Shown here: piece after piece, positions 21,836 to 33,418 of the stretch
How positions within the stretch are numbered: position 1 is the first letter of the stretch
How the letters are laid out: every line of letters starts with the position of its first letter
Source of the DNA: Sorex araneus
Lineage: Eukaryota > Chordata > Mammalia > Eulipotyphla > Soricidae
Direction of reading: 5' to 3'
Assembly (NCBI RefSeq): GCF_027595985.1
Contig: NC_073305.1
Coordinates: 176,129,209 to 176,193,208 of the forward strand
Length of the DNA: 64,000 nucleotides
The notes under the pieces: model-generated
What the model was told of the DNA's origin: nothing
Databases searched by the model: none
What the model saw: only the letters and a program-made list of their open reading frames with translations
Position numbers and translations under genes: made by a program

Positions 21836-21989
21836 TAAGACAAGAACGTTATATGACTGAAGCCCAATCATGAACAGCTTTGTAACTGTGTGTCTAACTG
21901 TAATTGAATAAAAGAATAATAGGTTTTTTTAAAAAAAAGACTTAATCTGCTGTACTGTCTCCCTGGCCTCGGTGTCTGTTGTTTTTGTT

Positions 21990-22148
21990 TGTTTCAGCAC
22001 ATCTGCAGGTGCTCAGGGCTTAGTCTTGGCTCTGTACTCAGGTATAATTTCTGAGTGTGCTGGGGTACCACATATTGTGCCAGCAGTTGAACCCCAGTAG
22101 TCTGTGTGCAAAGCAGGCACCCTACTCACTGAACTATCCTTCAGCCTA
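21990..22148 (-). mobile_element. tRNA-derived SINE, minus strand
   Basis: gctcagggcttagtcttggc, tctgagtgtgctggggtacc, agttgaaccccagtagtctg, actgaactatccttcagcc. Confidence 0.72.
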
Positions 22149-22915
22149 CCCCAGCATCTATTTTTATATTCTCTGTTCTATTAGATCTTTGTGTCTATCC
22201 CCCCTAGTACCATATTGTCTTTTCCTTATTGTAGCTTGAAAAAAAAATCTTAAAATTTTAAGTAAATCTTAATATCAGATAGTGACGTTCTTACAGTTTC
22301 ATTCTCCGTTTTCTCCTCTTTTTAATCTAATTCCTTTCCATGTAAGAACTGGAATTTACTGGAATTCTACTGTGCTTTTTTAGGAACTATATTAGACTCG
22401 TAGGTCAATTTGAGGGGAAATCGAAATTCTTACGCCACTGAGTACTTTTGTATTGTAAGGCTCAAAGGAGAAAAGGGACATGAAAATAATTTTTCAAGAA
22501 TAGTAATAACTGAAGAGAAACTTGGCCTATCCGTCTTGGAAAAGGGCAGCAGGACTAGGTAGGAGCAAATAGAGAGGTGACATTTCTCTGACTGTCAGGG
22601 AATTGCCTGCCACTGTGCAGTCCATAGTGGTGTGGAGTTCATTACATTATTGGCTGCAGTCAAGCTTACTCTTCATAATGCTAGGTCTGAGTTAAAGTTC
22701 AGGTGATTTTTACATAGGTTTATTCCTATTACGGGGGAAAAATGCACAAAATGAGTGCTTCACAGACCTGGGGTTAGTAATGTTGCTCTCTCTGCATTGG
22801 TGTTCTGTGGGAGTAGAATTTGAAGCTCAAGGGATTACTTAGAATAGACCTTTGACCATTGCCTTCATGTACCTCAAAAACTCATTTACAAAAAAAAACC
22901 CCTCATTTACTTTCT

Positions 22916-23440
22916 TCCTTTTTTTTTTAACTTTATTTTAAACTCTGATTTACAAAATTGTTCAAGATGCTTTTGTTACGGGCTTTCAATGTTCCAACAC
23001 CAATTCTACCACCACTGCCCTCTACTGTTGTCCCTATTTTCCTGACCACCTCCCAAGCCTGTCCCCTTAGCAAGCACAAAATAATAATTTTATATTGTTT
23101 GTTACAACTAAATGACTAGTGAAATTTTAAAAAAAATTTGTCAAACCACACAAGGGATCATTCAGTCGTTATGTAGGGTTTACTAAGCTGTTGGTTGCTA
23201 GAAGAGCTTTCTGTGTGTTGGCTTGTTGAGCTTAGTTTCCTTCTGTGTTCTTTCCCTTCCAACCTGGTGTGCTCCTGCTGGGATGCCAGTCCTGTGGAAT
23301 TGGGAGGTGTTGCAGGCTCTTGAAGCTCCAGGATCTGTGGAACTGAGCAGAGGAGTTTGTTGGCGGCAGCTGTGGGGTGTGGGTTCAGCCTTGGGCAGGG
23401 CAGGGACTCGGCCCATCCCCCAAACTCCTTTACTTTCAAA
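22916..23440 (-). mobile_element. L1 3' UTR, minus strand
   Basis: A poly-T tract is followed by aactttattttaaactctga, ttacaaaattgttcaagatg, caatgttccaacaccaattc and ccaccactgccctctactgt. The order matches the two L1 3' ends near 62.5-63.3 kb. The GC-richer end (23223-23440) gives minus- and plus-strand frames but no credible gene. Confidence 0.55.
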
Positions 23441-23585
23441 AAAAGATGTTGACTAGCTTTAAACTTTAGTAGTGTATGTCCACTCATTCATTTGTAAATA
23501 TTTACAGGGTTTTAAGTGCCAAGGTGCTGCTGCATCAATAATGCAAAACATACATTTTATGGAAGAAACAAAAAAGTAAACTATT

Positions 23586-23762
23586 TTGGGCCCAGAGAGA
23601 GAGTACAGCAGGTAAGGCACTTGCCTTGAATGTGGCCAACCCGAGTTCAATCCCCAGTACCCCATATGGTCCCCTGAACACAGCTGGAAGTAAATCCTGA
23701 GAGCAGAGCCAGGAATAAGGGCTGAGCATCATTGAGTATTCCTCTTCCCCCCCAAAAAAAAA
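23586..23762 (+). mobile_element. tRNA-derived SINE, plus strand
   Basis: gggcccagagagagagtaca, gcacttgccttgaatgtggc, gagttcaatccccagtaccc, catatggtcccctgaacaca, A-rich tail. Confidence 0.85.
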
Positions 23763-23925
23763 TCCCAATATTTTAACAAATGTGATACAAATCATGCAAT
23801 GGGGAAATAAAAACAAAGTGCTTGAGATCTATATATTATCAGTAAGAAAATATCATGGATAATTTGACACAATAAAAGTTATACCCAGCCTTTGTTGTTG
23901 GTTTTTTAAAGGGATTTATTTTTGT

Positions 23926-24086
23926 TTCTTGGGTCACACCACTGATTCTCAGGAGTTACTCCTGGCTCTGCACTCAGAAATTACTGTTGGCAGTGCCCAG
24001 GGGACCATATGGAATGCCAGGGATCAAACTCTGGTCTCCTGGTGCAAGGCAAATGCCCTACCCAATGTACTGTCGCTCCAGCCCCA
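23926..24086 (-). mobile_element. tRNA-derived SINE, minus strand
   Basis: cttgggtcacaccactgatt, gttactcctggctctgcact, gggaccatatggaatgccag, gtactgtcgctccagcccc. Confidence 0.85.
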
Positions 24087-26376
24087 AGTTAAAACTAGTT
24101 TTGCAAAATAGTTCAGAAGAAGAGACTTAAATTTCTGACTTAGACCCAGAAATAAATTGGTAAAGAGAGAAGGTAAGACGCCTTCAGAATTAGTAGACAG
24201 ACAAATCTAACTTCTATCCAGGTGTTTATTTCATATTAAGATACACTAGGATTTTTTTAATGCCACCATCTCTTCTGTTGTGTAAACTGAATCTTAATAT
24301 AGAGGTTATTTTCTCACATTATTGGGAGATTTAAATGCGTGAATGTGTCGTTTGGCACATAGGGGCTAGCTGGCACATAGAATTATTTAATAAGTGTTAG
24401 ATAAGCAAAGAAAAGGCTTTTTCTTTAAAATTATTACAACTCCAATTTTATGATAGTTGTATCTCTTTTCATTTGTCTTTCATGAGGCCATTCTTTCCTA
24501 TACTTTCTCACTTTTCTGACTTTTATTTTCTGAGTTCTGGGTCTCCAACTCTCCCACCTTGCCTTGCCTCTCATTATTTCACAGGCCAGTCTCACCACCC
24601 TCTTCCAAAACTTCATACTCTCCAAAGTCTTGTACCTTTCTTTGGGGAGGTATGTAAATATAACAAAAAAACTGTTTTAGGAACTGATTTGTGAAGTATA
24701 TCTCGAACAGGCTTAGTAGATCAAGTTGAGGCTTAGATTAAAAAAAAAAAAAAAAGATTGTTATATTCCTGTAATTCTCTCCCCCCCCCCCATCAGATAC
24801 TTCAGTAAGGGCATTGTTGGGTAGAAATAGAGAAGGGAGTGAATGCAAGAAACATTTGTGGGAGTAATCGGTGGAACTTTGCTGATTATATGTGGCAAGG
24901 AAAAGTAGAATTGAAGATCTCAAGATTTCTGGCTTTAAAATCATGCTCTATTATTAATAATTAACAGAGAGATACAGTATGAGTGAAGGCAGTGAGTTGA
25001 ATTTTAGGACAAGAAAACTTTAAGGTGCTAGCGTGGCAGTGTCAGGCTCTTAGTTTACTTGTTCTACTTAGCCAGTCCCCATTCTCTCTCTCTCACAGTC
25101 ACTCCCTGAGTTCCTTTGTAGTTTGAATTTTGAGTTTCCTTTTAGGAAAAGTAATATCCTTCTAGTCATAATCAATAGTAGAAATTCAAATGGTTTGTGT
25201 TTTTTGAGATTCAAATGTTTAAAAAGAAGTTTCTTATTTTCCTACCTATGTTCCATTCTCCTCTTTTGAACCCATTTTTTCAATGAAAAAAAATTTCTTA
25301 GAATAATATGTCACCATATCCTATTTCCAGGATACTGATAAAGTTTAGAGCTCCATGTAACTTTTTAGTACAAGCTTTTGTATATTTTTACTGACCTAGA
25401 GTCACCACACAATCCAGGATGTAGTGTTCACTAGGGGTTCACACACTTTGTCGTGGCACCAGGGATCACACTCAGTATGTGAGGCAGTGCCAGAAATCAA
25501 ACCCTGCAAGGCAGATGTTCTGTTACTGAATCTTAAGTGTTTATATATATATTTTTTAAATGAGGCTGCCAGGCTGAGCTCACTGAAGAGAAGCAAAGTT
25601 TTGTGAAATGTGTAAGTAAAATAACTATCTTATGGTGATTCAATTAAAAATAAAATATTAATGAGTAGAGTAATATTTCATTCATCTGGTATCATCAGTT
25701 AATAATCTACATAGATAATTGAAACTTATACCCCAGATCTATTTGTAGGATTTTACAGATATTCCTATTACATATAACATTTATATACATATTTTTAATT
25801 GACTTATATGTATTTTTAACATTTTCTGTGATTTTCTAATTCTGAAATAGGGCATATTCTCCACCCAGCTCTTCATTTAACATAGGTAGAGTTTTTTTGT
25901 TTCATGGCTTCAAAATGAGAGTCAAGCACCCTAGGCTCTAGTTCAGATTCTGACAGTACATTCCTGTGTGAGATTTTTTTTTGTTTTTTTTTTTTCCACT
26001 GCACTGGTGATTTGAGCATTGTGTATTGCTGGTGTGTATAGGGTCTGGTGTGTATTGTTGGTGCTTTGGAAATGTTTTTTGGCACTAATTGTTTCATGTC
26101 TACTGTAGCACTCCTTTCGTGATATATGACTTGGAATGTAATGCAGTATTGCCTAGGCTATACACTTCTAGGTTCCAAGCGAACTTAACTTGTAATGTAT
26201 TGTAGTTTTTTAGTGGAATCTAGCCTTCTCTCTATGCATTTTCTGATAAACTTTCTAAACCAATGGTTCTAACAGTTGATCTGTTGAAACTAGTTTCTTT
26301 ATTGAATGTGTTCTGTTAGTATTTTATAAGCAAAATTGCCCATTTCTCAGGGTTCATGCATGAACCCAAAGGAGTT
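24087..26376. other. Mostly unique intron 1 sequence
   Basis: No exon recognised. A poly-A run (24740-24755), a C-run (24781-24791) and a possible degenerate minus-strand SINE (25430-25525, containing caccagggatcacactcagt) are present. T-rich runs lie at 25975-25996. Confidence 0.35.
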
Positions 26377-26545
26377 CTAGCCAGAGCAATAGTACAGCGC
26401 TAAGGCATTTGCCTTGTAAGCAGCTGACCTGGGTCTGATCCCCAGCACCCCATATGGTCTTATCTCCCCCCCAGCTCCCACCCCGCAGGAGTAAGCCGTG
26501 AGTTACACCAGGTGTGCCTCTCCCCCACTAAAGAAAAAAGAGAGG
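26377..26545 (+). mobile_element. tRNA-derived SINE, plus strand, altered 3' end
   Basis: tctagccagagcaatagtac, catttgccttgtaagcagct, ggtctgatccccagcacccc, atatggtcttatctcccccc. The middle is replaced by C-rich sequence. Confidence 0.78.
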
Positions 26546-27225
26546 TGAAACTTGTTTTGGAAAGGAACTTAAGATTTTGATAAGCATCCATGTGGCGAAA
26601 TGGCAGATACAGCAAGGACAGTGGCATAATCGGGAAAGTAAGTGGGTGAGCATTTTCACACAAACCTGACTGGGTTTCTGAAACTACTAAGAGATTAGTG
26701 TGGACACTGGTAGAAATAAAAAGTATATGGGTTTATACAGTTTTACTCTAGTTTCTAGATGGGAAAAAAAATGAGCACACCCTTATATTTTCACTAATAG
26801 CAACTTCTGAATGTCTATAGTGTTAAGCAGTAAAGCCCAGTAATATTAGAAGTTCTGGTTACTCTTTTACTAGTAGACAAAAAAACCACAGATATTTTCA
26901 TTAGCTCTGCTATTATGTATATTTGGATTTATATCAACTACTACTTCAATATTGTCCCACTAGATTTGTATCGAGTGTTAACACAGCATGACTGGATCAT
27001 GAAGTTAACTTCAGTAGGAAACATTGGAATAAATAATGACATGATTTTGAGTCCCGGTTTACTTTAAATCTATGAACTCTGTTGGCATGGCAGTATTGAG
27101 GAAATTTGGGGGTGGGGACTTTATTGCCATGTTATGATTCCCCCACCACCAATAATTAGATAAATGAGCACAAACATTGATGCTGTCCTCTGCATAACAT
27201 TTCTTACAAGTGGAAGAAAAAATGA

Positions 27226-27383
27226 AGGGGGGGTGGAGAAATAGTACAGGGTTAAGGCTCTTGCCTTGTATGCACCAGCCCCAGTTGGATCCCCAGCACC
27301 ACATATAGTCCCCAGGGGTGACCCCTGAGCACAGAGCCAGAAGCAAGCCCTGAACTCTGCTGCTGTGCCCCCAGAACAAAACA
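27226..27383 (+). mobile_element. tRNA-derived SINE, plus strand
   Basis: ggggtggagaaatagtacag, ctcttgccttgtatgcacca, ggatccccagcaccacatat, acccctgagcacagagccag. Confidence 0.8.
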
Positions 27384-27589
27384 GAATTCTTAGTGAAACA
27401 GGAATGGCTTAGATATTCGGACCATAGATATCTTAAATATTATCTCAGACCAGAAGCCACAAATTTATTTCTAGAAGTTGCAGGCTAAGAGAATTCCTAT
27501 TTTTAGTATTTAGTAAATGCTAATTTTTTGTTTGTTTCTTTGCTGTTGATGTCATGACTGGAGCTTGCACACTTGGTTGTTGTGCTTGC

Positions 27590-27702
27590 ACACTTGGTTA
27601 GTTGTAGCACCAAGGATCTTGTGGGCAGAGCCAGGATCAGACTTGAGGCCTCATATGTATAAGACAGGCACTCTACCACTGATTCACATCCCCAGGGCCT
27701 TA
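27590..27702 (-). mobile_element. Old SINE with tRNA-Ala-like head, minus strand
   Basis: On the minus strand it reads GGATGTGAATCAGTGGTAGA, GTGCCTGTCTTATACATATG, AGGCCTCAAGTCTGATCC, closer to a tRNA-Ala than the common SINE. A 16-base unit (gcttgcacacttggtt) is duplicated just before it (27564 and 27583). Confidence 0.55.
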
Positions 27703-28171
27703 AATTCCTTTTTAAAAGCCATGAATCAAACAAGGTCTGGCCTGTATTACTGTTACTTTGTCTCAGAAATGCTGTCCAATATTAGACCATTTGGAAGTAT
27801 AATTATTAAAAGTCAGGGGACAAATTTATTACTTGTAGATGCCTGTATGCCTGGACAAGCCAAAGAATCAAGTGAAATATTTCTCTGAGTAATGAGATTC
27901 CAGTATGAGAGCTGGGCCCTAGGTTTAAACCCTAGGTTCCCCTGAGTGCTACATGTGTGGTACCCAAAGCAATTTAGAAAAAAACTAATGGTTTATTTAA
28001 TGTTGTTCTTGATGGTCTTTAAACGGAAATCTTACCCATGTTGATTAATGAATGCAATTCTCATTCCCCTCTTCCCCCCCAACCATTTTTGGGGAATATG
28101 CAATCTTTAATTGTAAATTGCAGTCTGATTTGAATAAGGCCTTTCCATGTTGTGTTTAAAGCTATTTTGAG

Positions 28172-28376
28172 GAGCTGGGGAAATAGTTCAAAGGACTGGA
28201 GCGTGTGCCTGAGTGCCACTCTGTGCCCCATTCTCACCACCACGCGATAGAACCCTGGGTCCCCGAGTACCGCCCTGGTGACTCTGATGGAGCATTTGAC
28301 CCTTGAATCCAGTTAATTGAGTATCTCTATTTGTGACCCCCAGGGCCTCTGAACATTGCTTGAAAGACCCCCCAAA
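28172..28376 (+). mobile_element. Old SINE, plus strand
   Basis: gagctggggaaatagttcaa at the head, then ccccgagtaccgccctggtg and gacccccagggcctctgaac. Strongly diverged. Confidence 0.6.
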
Positions 28377-31300
28377 AATAAGACAAAAAGCTGTGTAAAC
28401 CCCTCCCCTTTTTTTCATTTTTTTCCCACTCCCCCTAATTTCTTCAGGCTTGTGATAGTCACTCTGTTACTTGGTGATCTGATCTTTGAACCCTGTTTGA
28501 TAATTATTCAGACCCCCTTTTCTGACAGAAGAAAATTACTATTCTTCTTCGCCGTAAGCTCTCTGGTGCATGGATTCCTTTTTTTTTTTTTTAAAGTTCT
28601 GTATTACAAACATAACCTTTTAGTAAAATGTGTGTTGAAAAAATACTTGGAGGGAGAATTGCTCTCTAATTTTTATTATATTCTTAATACAAATTATTAT
28701 GTACGTATTTATTTCTCAGAATTGAGCTATGTAACTTCTTTGCTTTGTAACTTCTGAAATCAATATTGATGCATCAGTTATATCTCTTAAGATGTAATGA
28801 TGCTGATTATATAAACCTAAAGTTTTATACAGCTCCTTAACATTTATAGAGATGAAGTTTGAGTATACCCATGTGTTTAGGGCAAATATGTTTCATTCTT
28901 TTTTTAATCAGAAAAATGTACAGACTTAACTGCTGTGTGCAGTGCAGTTGAGTATTTTATATAGTTTCTGTTTTCACGGCAGTCCAGTTCCATTCAATAA
29001 AAGAGATAGACCAAGGTCATAACTGAAGCCAAACTGGAATAGAGATGTATCTCCAGGATTTCTTTCCTTATAATATGCTTTCACAGAAGATAGAAAATTC
29101 ACATTTTTCGTGACTACATTTATTCTGTTTAGCTTTGTTACTAAAAATTCAGACAGCTGTAGTCCTTGAGTCCTGTCATCACTATGTTTTACATCCCATT
29201 ACGTTTTGACTGCTGTGGGATTCATTTCTTAGAAAAGCTAGTAAGGGTGTCCAGGCCTTGGTAATCTAATTAGCACAGCAGTCTGTACCAAGTTTAATGT
29301 CCTGCCATTTTGTAATCTTTGTAGTTGCAAGTTTGTTTTGTTTTTAATATGAACCTAACAAAATTTTAAGAATGATTTGAATCTATTTTGGTAATGGAAA
29401 AAAGAATTTCCAGTGTGGTTAAGAACCACATCTTCGGAGCTGTTCTTTGCCTCCCTCTTTAAGAATTACCAAGTATTTTTTTAAAATTGGAACTTAAAAT
29501 TCAATTCAATGCTCAGACGAATTTAAAGCATTTCTTAAGAAAGTTGTCAAAATTGTAGGAAATTACGGGAGCAGTTTAACATCATTTGGAAGTAAGATAG
29601 CAAAAGAAAAAAAGGCAAAATTACCGTAAATAGGGACTTTACTATTCAGTTTTACCTATAGAAACTGATTCATTGTTGTTTTCTTCTCTTCCTGTTATAC
29701 TCTCTGGTCCGATGTTGGCCAGTTTGTTGTAAAAGCCACTGGAGAATTTATCAAGGATTCTGAATTGGAAATTCAGTAGTGTTGGGTAGATTAAGACACT
29801 GTCTTAATGTAAGGAGTATCCTCTGGTAACTTGAGACCTTTTTTTCTACTTCATAATATTTTATATAAGTGACTTTGGGGACTACCTTACTGCTGTTAGA
29901 TCTCATAATGTTTTCTGGTCAAGTTTCTTGTTCTGCCTACCTCTAGTTTACTCTAGTTTCTCTTCTGCTTTCAAGGCTCCAGACCCAGTTCCTGGACCTG
30001 CCCTGGAAAAGAAGTATCCAGTAGAGATGAGCTCACTGCAGTTACTTAATTAAAAATTTGTAAGCTGCAAAAATGGCACTGGGCCAATCAAGAACAGCCA
30101 CAATTTGAAATTTTCTATTTCCAGGTATGCTCAAGTCCATGGCACTAGTCAAGCTTAGCCTCTGTAACTTGCCTTACTATGAAATCTTAAGTAACTGAAA
30201 CTTTCCAAACTTTGGTCATCTTGCTTTAAATTACAGTAACATCCCTAACATCTAGGTAACATGCGCCTAGTACTGACTTTAACATACCTTTTTTGCCTGA
30301 ACATTTCTCATTTAACTTGTTTGCTAATTGTGGCAAACTAATGCAAAAATAATTTGACAGTTACATTTGAAAGACTGTTAAGTCTGATAAGTAAAGGTAG
30401 TATAGGAAATTAAATGAAGTTAATTCTACATTCTAAGATCTTGAACTATTTATTCTATGCTCTGCATGTCTTCACATAATATATTTTTCTGTAATCGGAA
30501 GCTATAAGATTTCTTCATAGAACCAAATACATGTTCATATAAATAATATTATGCTTTAAGATACAAATGTTATTAAAGTATAAATATGACTAATATTTCT
30601 TAATTATTTTTTACTTAATAGCTTGTAAGGAACCAGACAACAAAGTTGTAAATAAGAATTTTTTTTATATATATAAACTGAAAATCAAGGTTTCCTACCT
30701 TAGATTTTAACCCCCAAAAAATAAAATTATGTGTTACAGGTCTGGGGACAATTAGTAAGATTTTAAAGCTTTTAAGGATGTTACTTTTACCAGTTTGTAT
30801 CGATTTAGAATTAATGAATTCACAAAAGTTAACTTAAAAAATGGGTAGATAACTATAGGTGTCTTTCAAAGAAGGATTAAGTCTAATATTCCACCTTACA
30901 TTTTAACCCTCCGAAATTAATGCATATGAATTTAATATAAGCCAATCTAGTCCACATTAAGGAACATTAAGGCACTGAATATATACCATATGCTACACTA
31001 TGTGGCATTAGAAAAATTGTAAGTACTAAAAAGGGAGCTATTAGCACATTTAGAAGACCAGTACCACTGTTCAAGTGAATTGAAAGTGAAAGTAAAGAAT
31101 CACATCTGGATTTTTTTCCCCCCACGTTGACTTTAAGTCAATTAATTGCCATTGAGGTATTAGTAATGGATTTTTTTACTTTATTAAAATGCAAAATGTG
31201 TATAAACCACTATGCTGTGCACAGAGATGTAGAAATGTATAAATCATGCCTTCAATAATTTGCAGACAAGAAACACAAGATATCGTAATACAGAGGCAAG

Positions 31301-31396
31301 CCATATTTGAGAGTACCATAGAGAATCAGCTTTGTGGGGAATGTAAGAGTTTCTTCCAAGCCTTGAAGAATTCTTGAAGATAGAATTCTTCAAAAA
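28377..31396. other. 3-kb repeat-poor interval in intron 1
   Basis: No SINE or recognisable LINE over about 3 kb, in an intron where such elements otherwise occur every 0.5-1 kb. It is AT-rich with no coding potential. See the finding on possible regulatory constraint. Confidence 0.4.
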
Positions 31397-31545
31397 CGGG
31401 CTGGACAGCAGTATAGCTAGTAGGGTGTTTACCTTGCATGTGGCCGACCTGTGTTTGTTCCTGGCATCCCATATGTTCCCATGCCCTTTCAGCAGTAGTT
31501 CCTGAGTGGAGAGCCAGGAGTAACCCTTGAACATTAAAGCTTCAG
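31397..31545 (+). mobile_element. tRNA-derived SINE, plus strand
   Basis: gggctggacagcagtatagc, gtttaccttgcatgtggccg, ggcatcccatatgttcccat, agagccaggagtaacccttg. Confidence 0.8.
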
Positions 31546-32049
31546 AACCAGAAGTGTTCGTAAGTTTTGGATTTAAAAGAATAAAGTATGTTCTAGAAGT
31601 TGTGAACAGCCCATTGTGCCTGAAAGAATAGCAGCGTCCAGAGGGATATATATGGAGAGAGAGAGCGTTGTTTCCAAAAGTGGTTGATCATCTGTGCCCC
31701 TCCTCCAGGTGCTGGAACAGTAGTGGGGAGCAGTAGTAGCCCCCCAATCGGGGGTCATTTTCTGTGTGTTCTTAATATCAGTGCTGGCTTTTGTTTTCTT
31801 CTGAAAAGGGACCAGTAGCCAAATAAATTTGGTACTTCAAAGATAGAGGTATATCATACATCCTTTCAAAGGTCAGGTAAAGGGTTTGGAGTTAATCATC
31901 AGATAGTGAGGCTCACTGAAGAGTTTTTAGCATGGGTGCACTTCAATCACTGTGTCTTTTAAAGGCAATAGAGTTAGGGTTGACTTGAAGTTGGAGGTAC
32001 TAATAATGAACTCAGTTACAGTATGTATCAGGTGTTTTGTCAAGAATTT

Positions 32050-32175
32050 CATGTTTCACCTGCAGTTTTATTATTTAATCCTTACTCTAGGAATGTTATG
32101 AGAACTAATTGAAATAATACATTAGTAGACATTTACTATAATACCTGACCGATACTAAATGCTGGACCAAAGTGA
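32050..32175 (+). mobile_element. MIR-like ancient SINE 3' part
   Basis: atttaatccttactctagga, atgttatgagaactaattga, ctataatacctgaccgatac follow MIR order loosely. Confidence 0.45.
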
Positions 32176-32299
32176 TTATAGTATATAAGCTCAAAGAAAG
32201 TTTATCTTGACCACTTGAATGTATGATAACTTTCTGTAAGGGCATTGTGTTTATAAACTTCTTTTTTATTACACCCTGCCTACCTCCTTCTTCTGTCTT

Positions 32300-32410
32300 G
32301 TTTGTTTCTGGGCTAGGGTGGGTGAGCACACCCCGGAGTGCTCCCAGTGGTGCTCAGGGGACCTTGTGTACCAGGCATCCTAAGACCAAGCATGCACTCA
32401 ACCTGTTAAA
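32300..32410 (-). mobile_element. Old SINE, minus strand
   Basis: tgagcacaccccggagtgct, cccagtggtgctcaggggac and agcatgcactcaacctgt. Confidence 0.55.
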
Positions 32411-33274
32411 TGTACCTCCCACCCCCTTTAAGGCCACCGTGAGTACTGCTTGCTCAGTTTGAAGGCTGCTGAGTTAGCTTTGGGGTCTCAGTGGATATTC
32501 AGATTGTATTTAGAAATGTATACTGTTTATACTCTTTTTTAAAAAACATGGTTTTCTCTAGGTACTTTCATTTATTTAGAGAGATAAATAAAACATTATA
32601 TTTGATTAGAGTAATGAGCCCACCTCTCAACTGATTCTGCAGTTGAGAACTACTGACTTAGAATATTGATTAGCTGCTGGCTTGGTTGGAACTATAGATG
32701 TCTCTGCATGATTCTTCTCAGCTATAATAGTTGTCTGCCCTGCTTCACATGTGGGATCCTTCACAGTGAAGTAACAGATGATGTATCATAAGAAATCCAG
32801 TATAAATCTGACTTCTATTAAGTTATGCAACTTCTCAAAACCATGAGCTATATTTTATTCATCTTTTGCATATTTAGAGTTCATAGCTTGCCACATAGTG
32901 GGCAGTGTGTGTGTGGAATGGGTCCCAGAAATGAAGGCCAGCCAGAAAAGGGAACCATAGCTATCAAAAAGTTCCAGAGAACCAGTAGAATTTTTCTTTC
33001 ATCCTTTCACAGAGTCTGAAAAATAGACATTTTAGCTGAAAGATTTTCATCTTTTAAACCTTCCTTCCCTCCCTGCTACATATAGCCATAATTCATCGTA
33101 TTTTTTACGTACTTTCATGACCTTTCCCAAAGTGATCTGAGTCAGTGATGTGCTGCAACTAAGTGGCTTCATCTCAAGCTTTACGTCCTGTGTGAAGTTA
33201 TTCTGGTGTTTTCTCTGTTGTGAGTTCTACACTCATCTTGCCTTTGTGGTGTGTGGGGAGAGAGGATTGGGGCA

Positions 33275-33418
33275 GAGGCAGAGGGTGAAGTTTGGGGCAT
33301 GGCAAGCGTTACTCTCTAGCTGTTTCTGACTCGGTGCTCAGGAGGCCGTGTGTAGAGGGCGATGGACCAGGGTGGCCAGCAAGCAAGGCAAGCACCTTAC
33401 CTTGTCCACACCTCTTTT
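33275..33418 (-). mobile_element. Probable old SINE, minus strand
   Basis: tttctgactcggtgctcagg, accagggtggccagcaagca, aggcaagcaccttaccttg. Order fits but decay is heavy. Confidence 0.35.

Noticed and set aside
23198..23487. Overlapping open frames on both strands near 23.2-23.5 kb
   Set aside because: They lie in the GC-richer part of an L1 3' UTR; no protein family resemblance.
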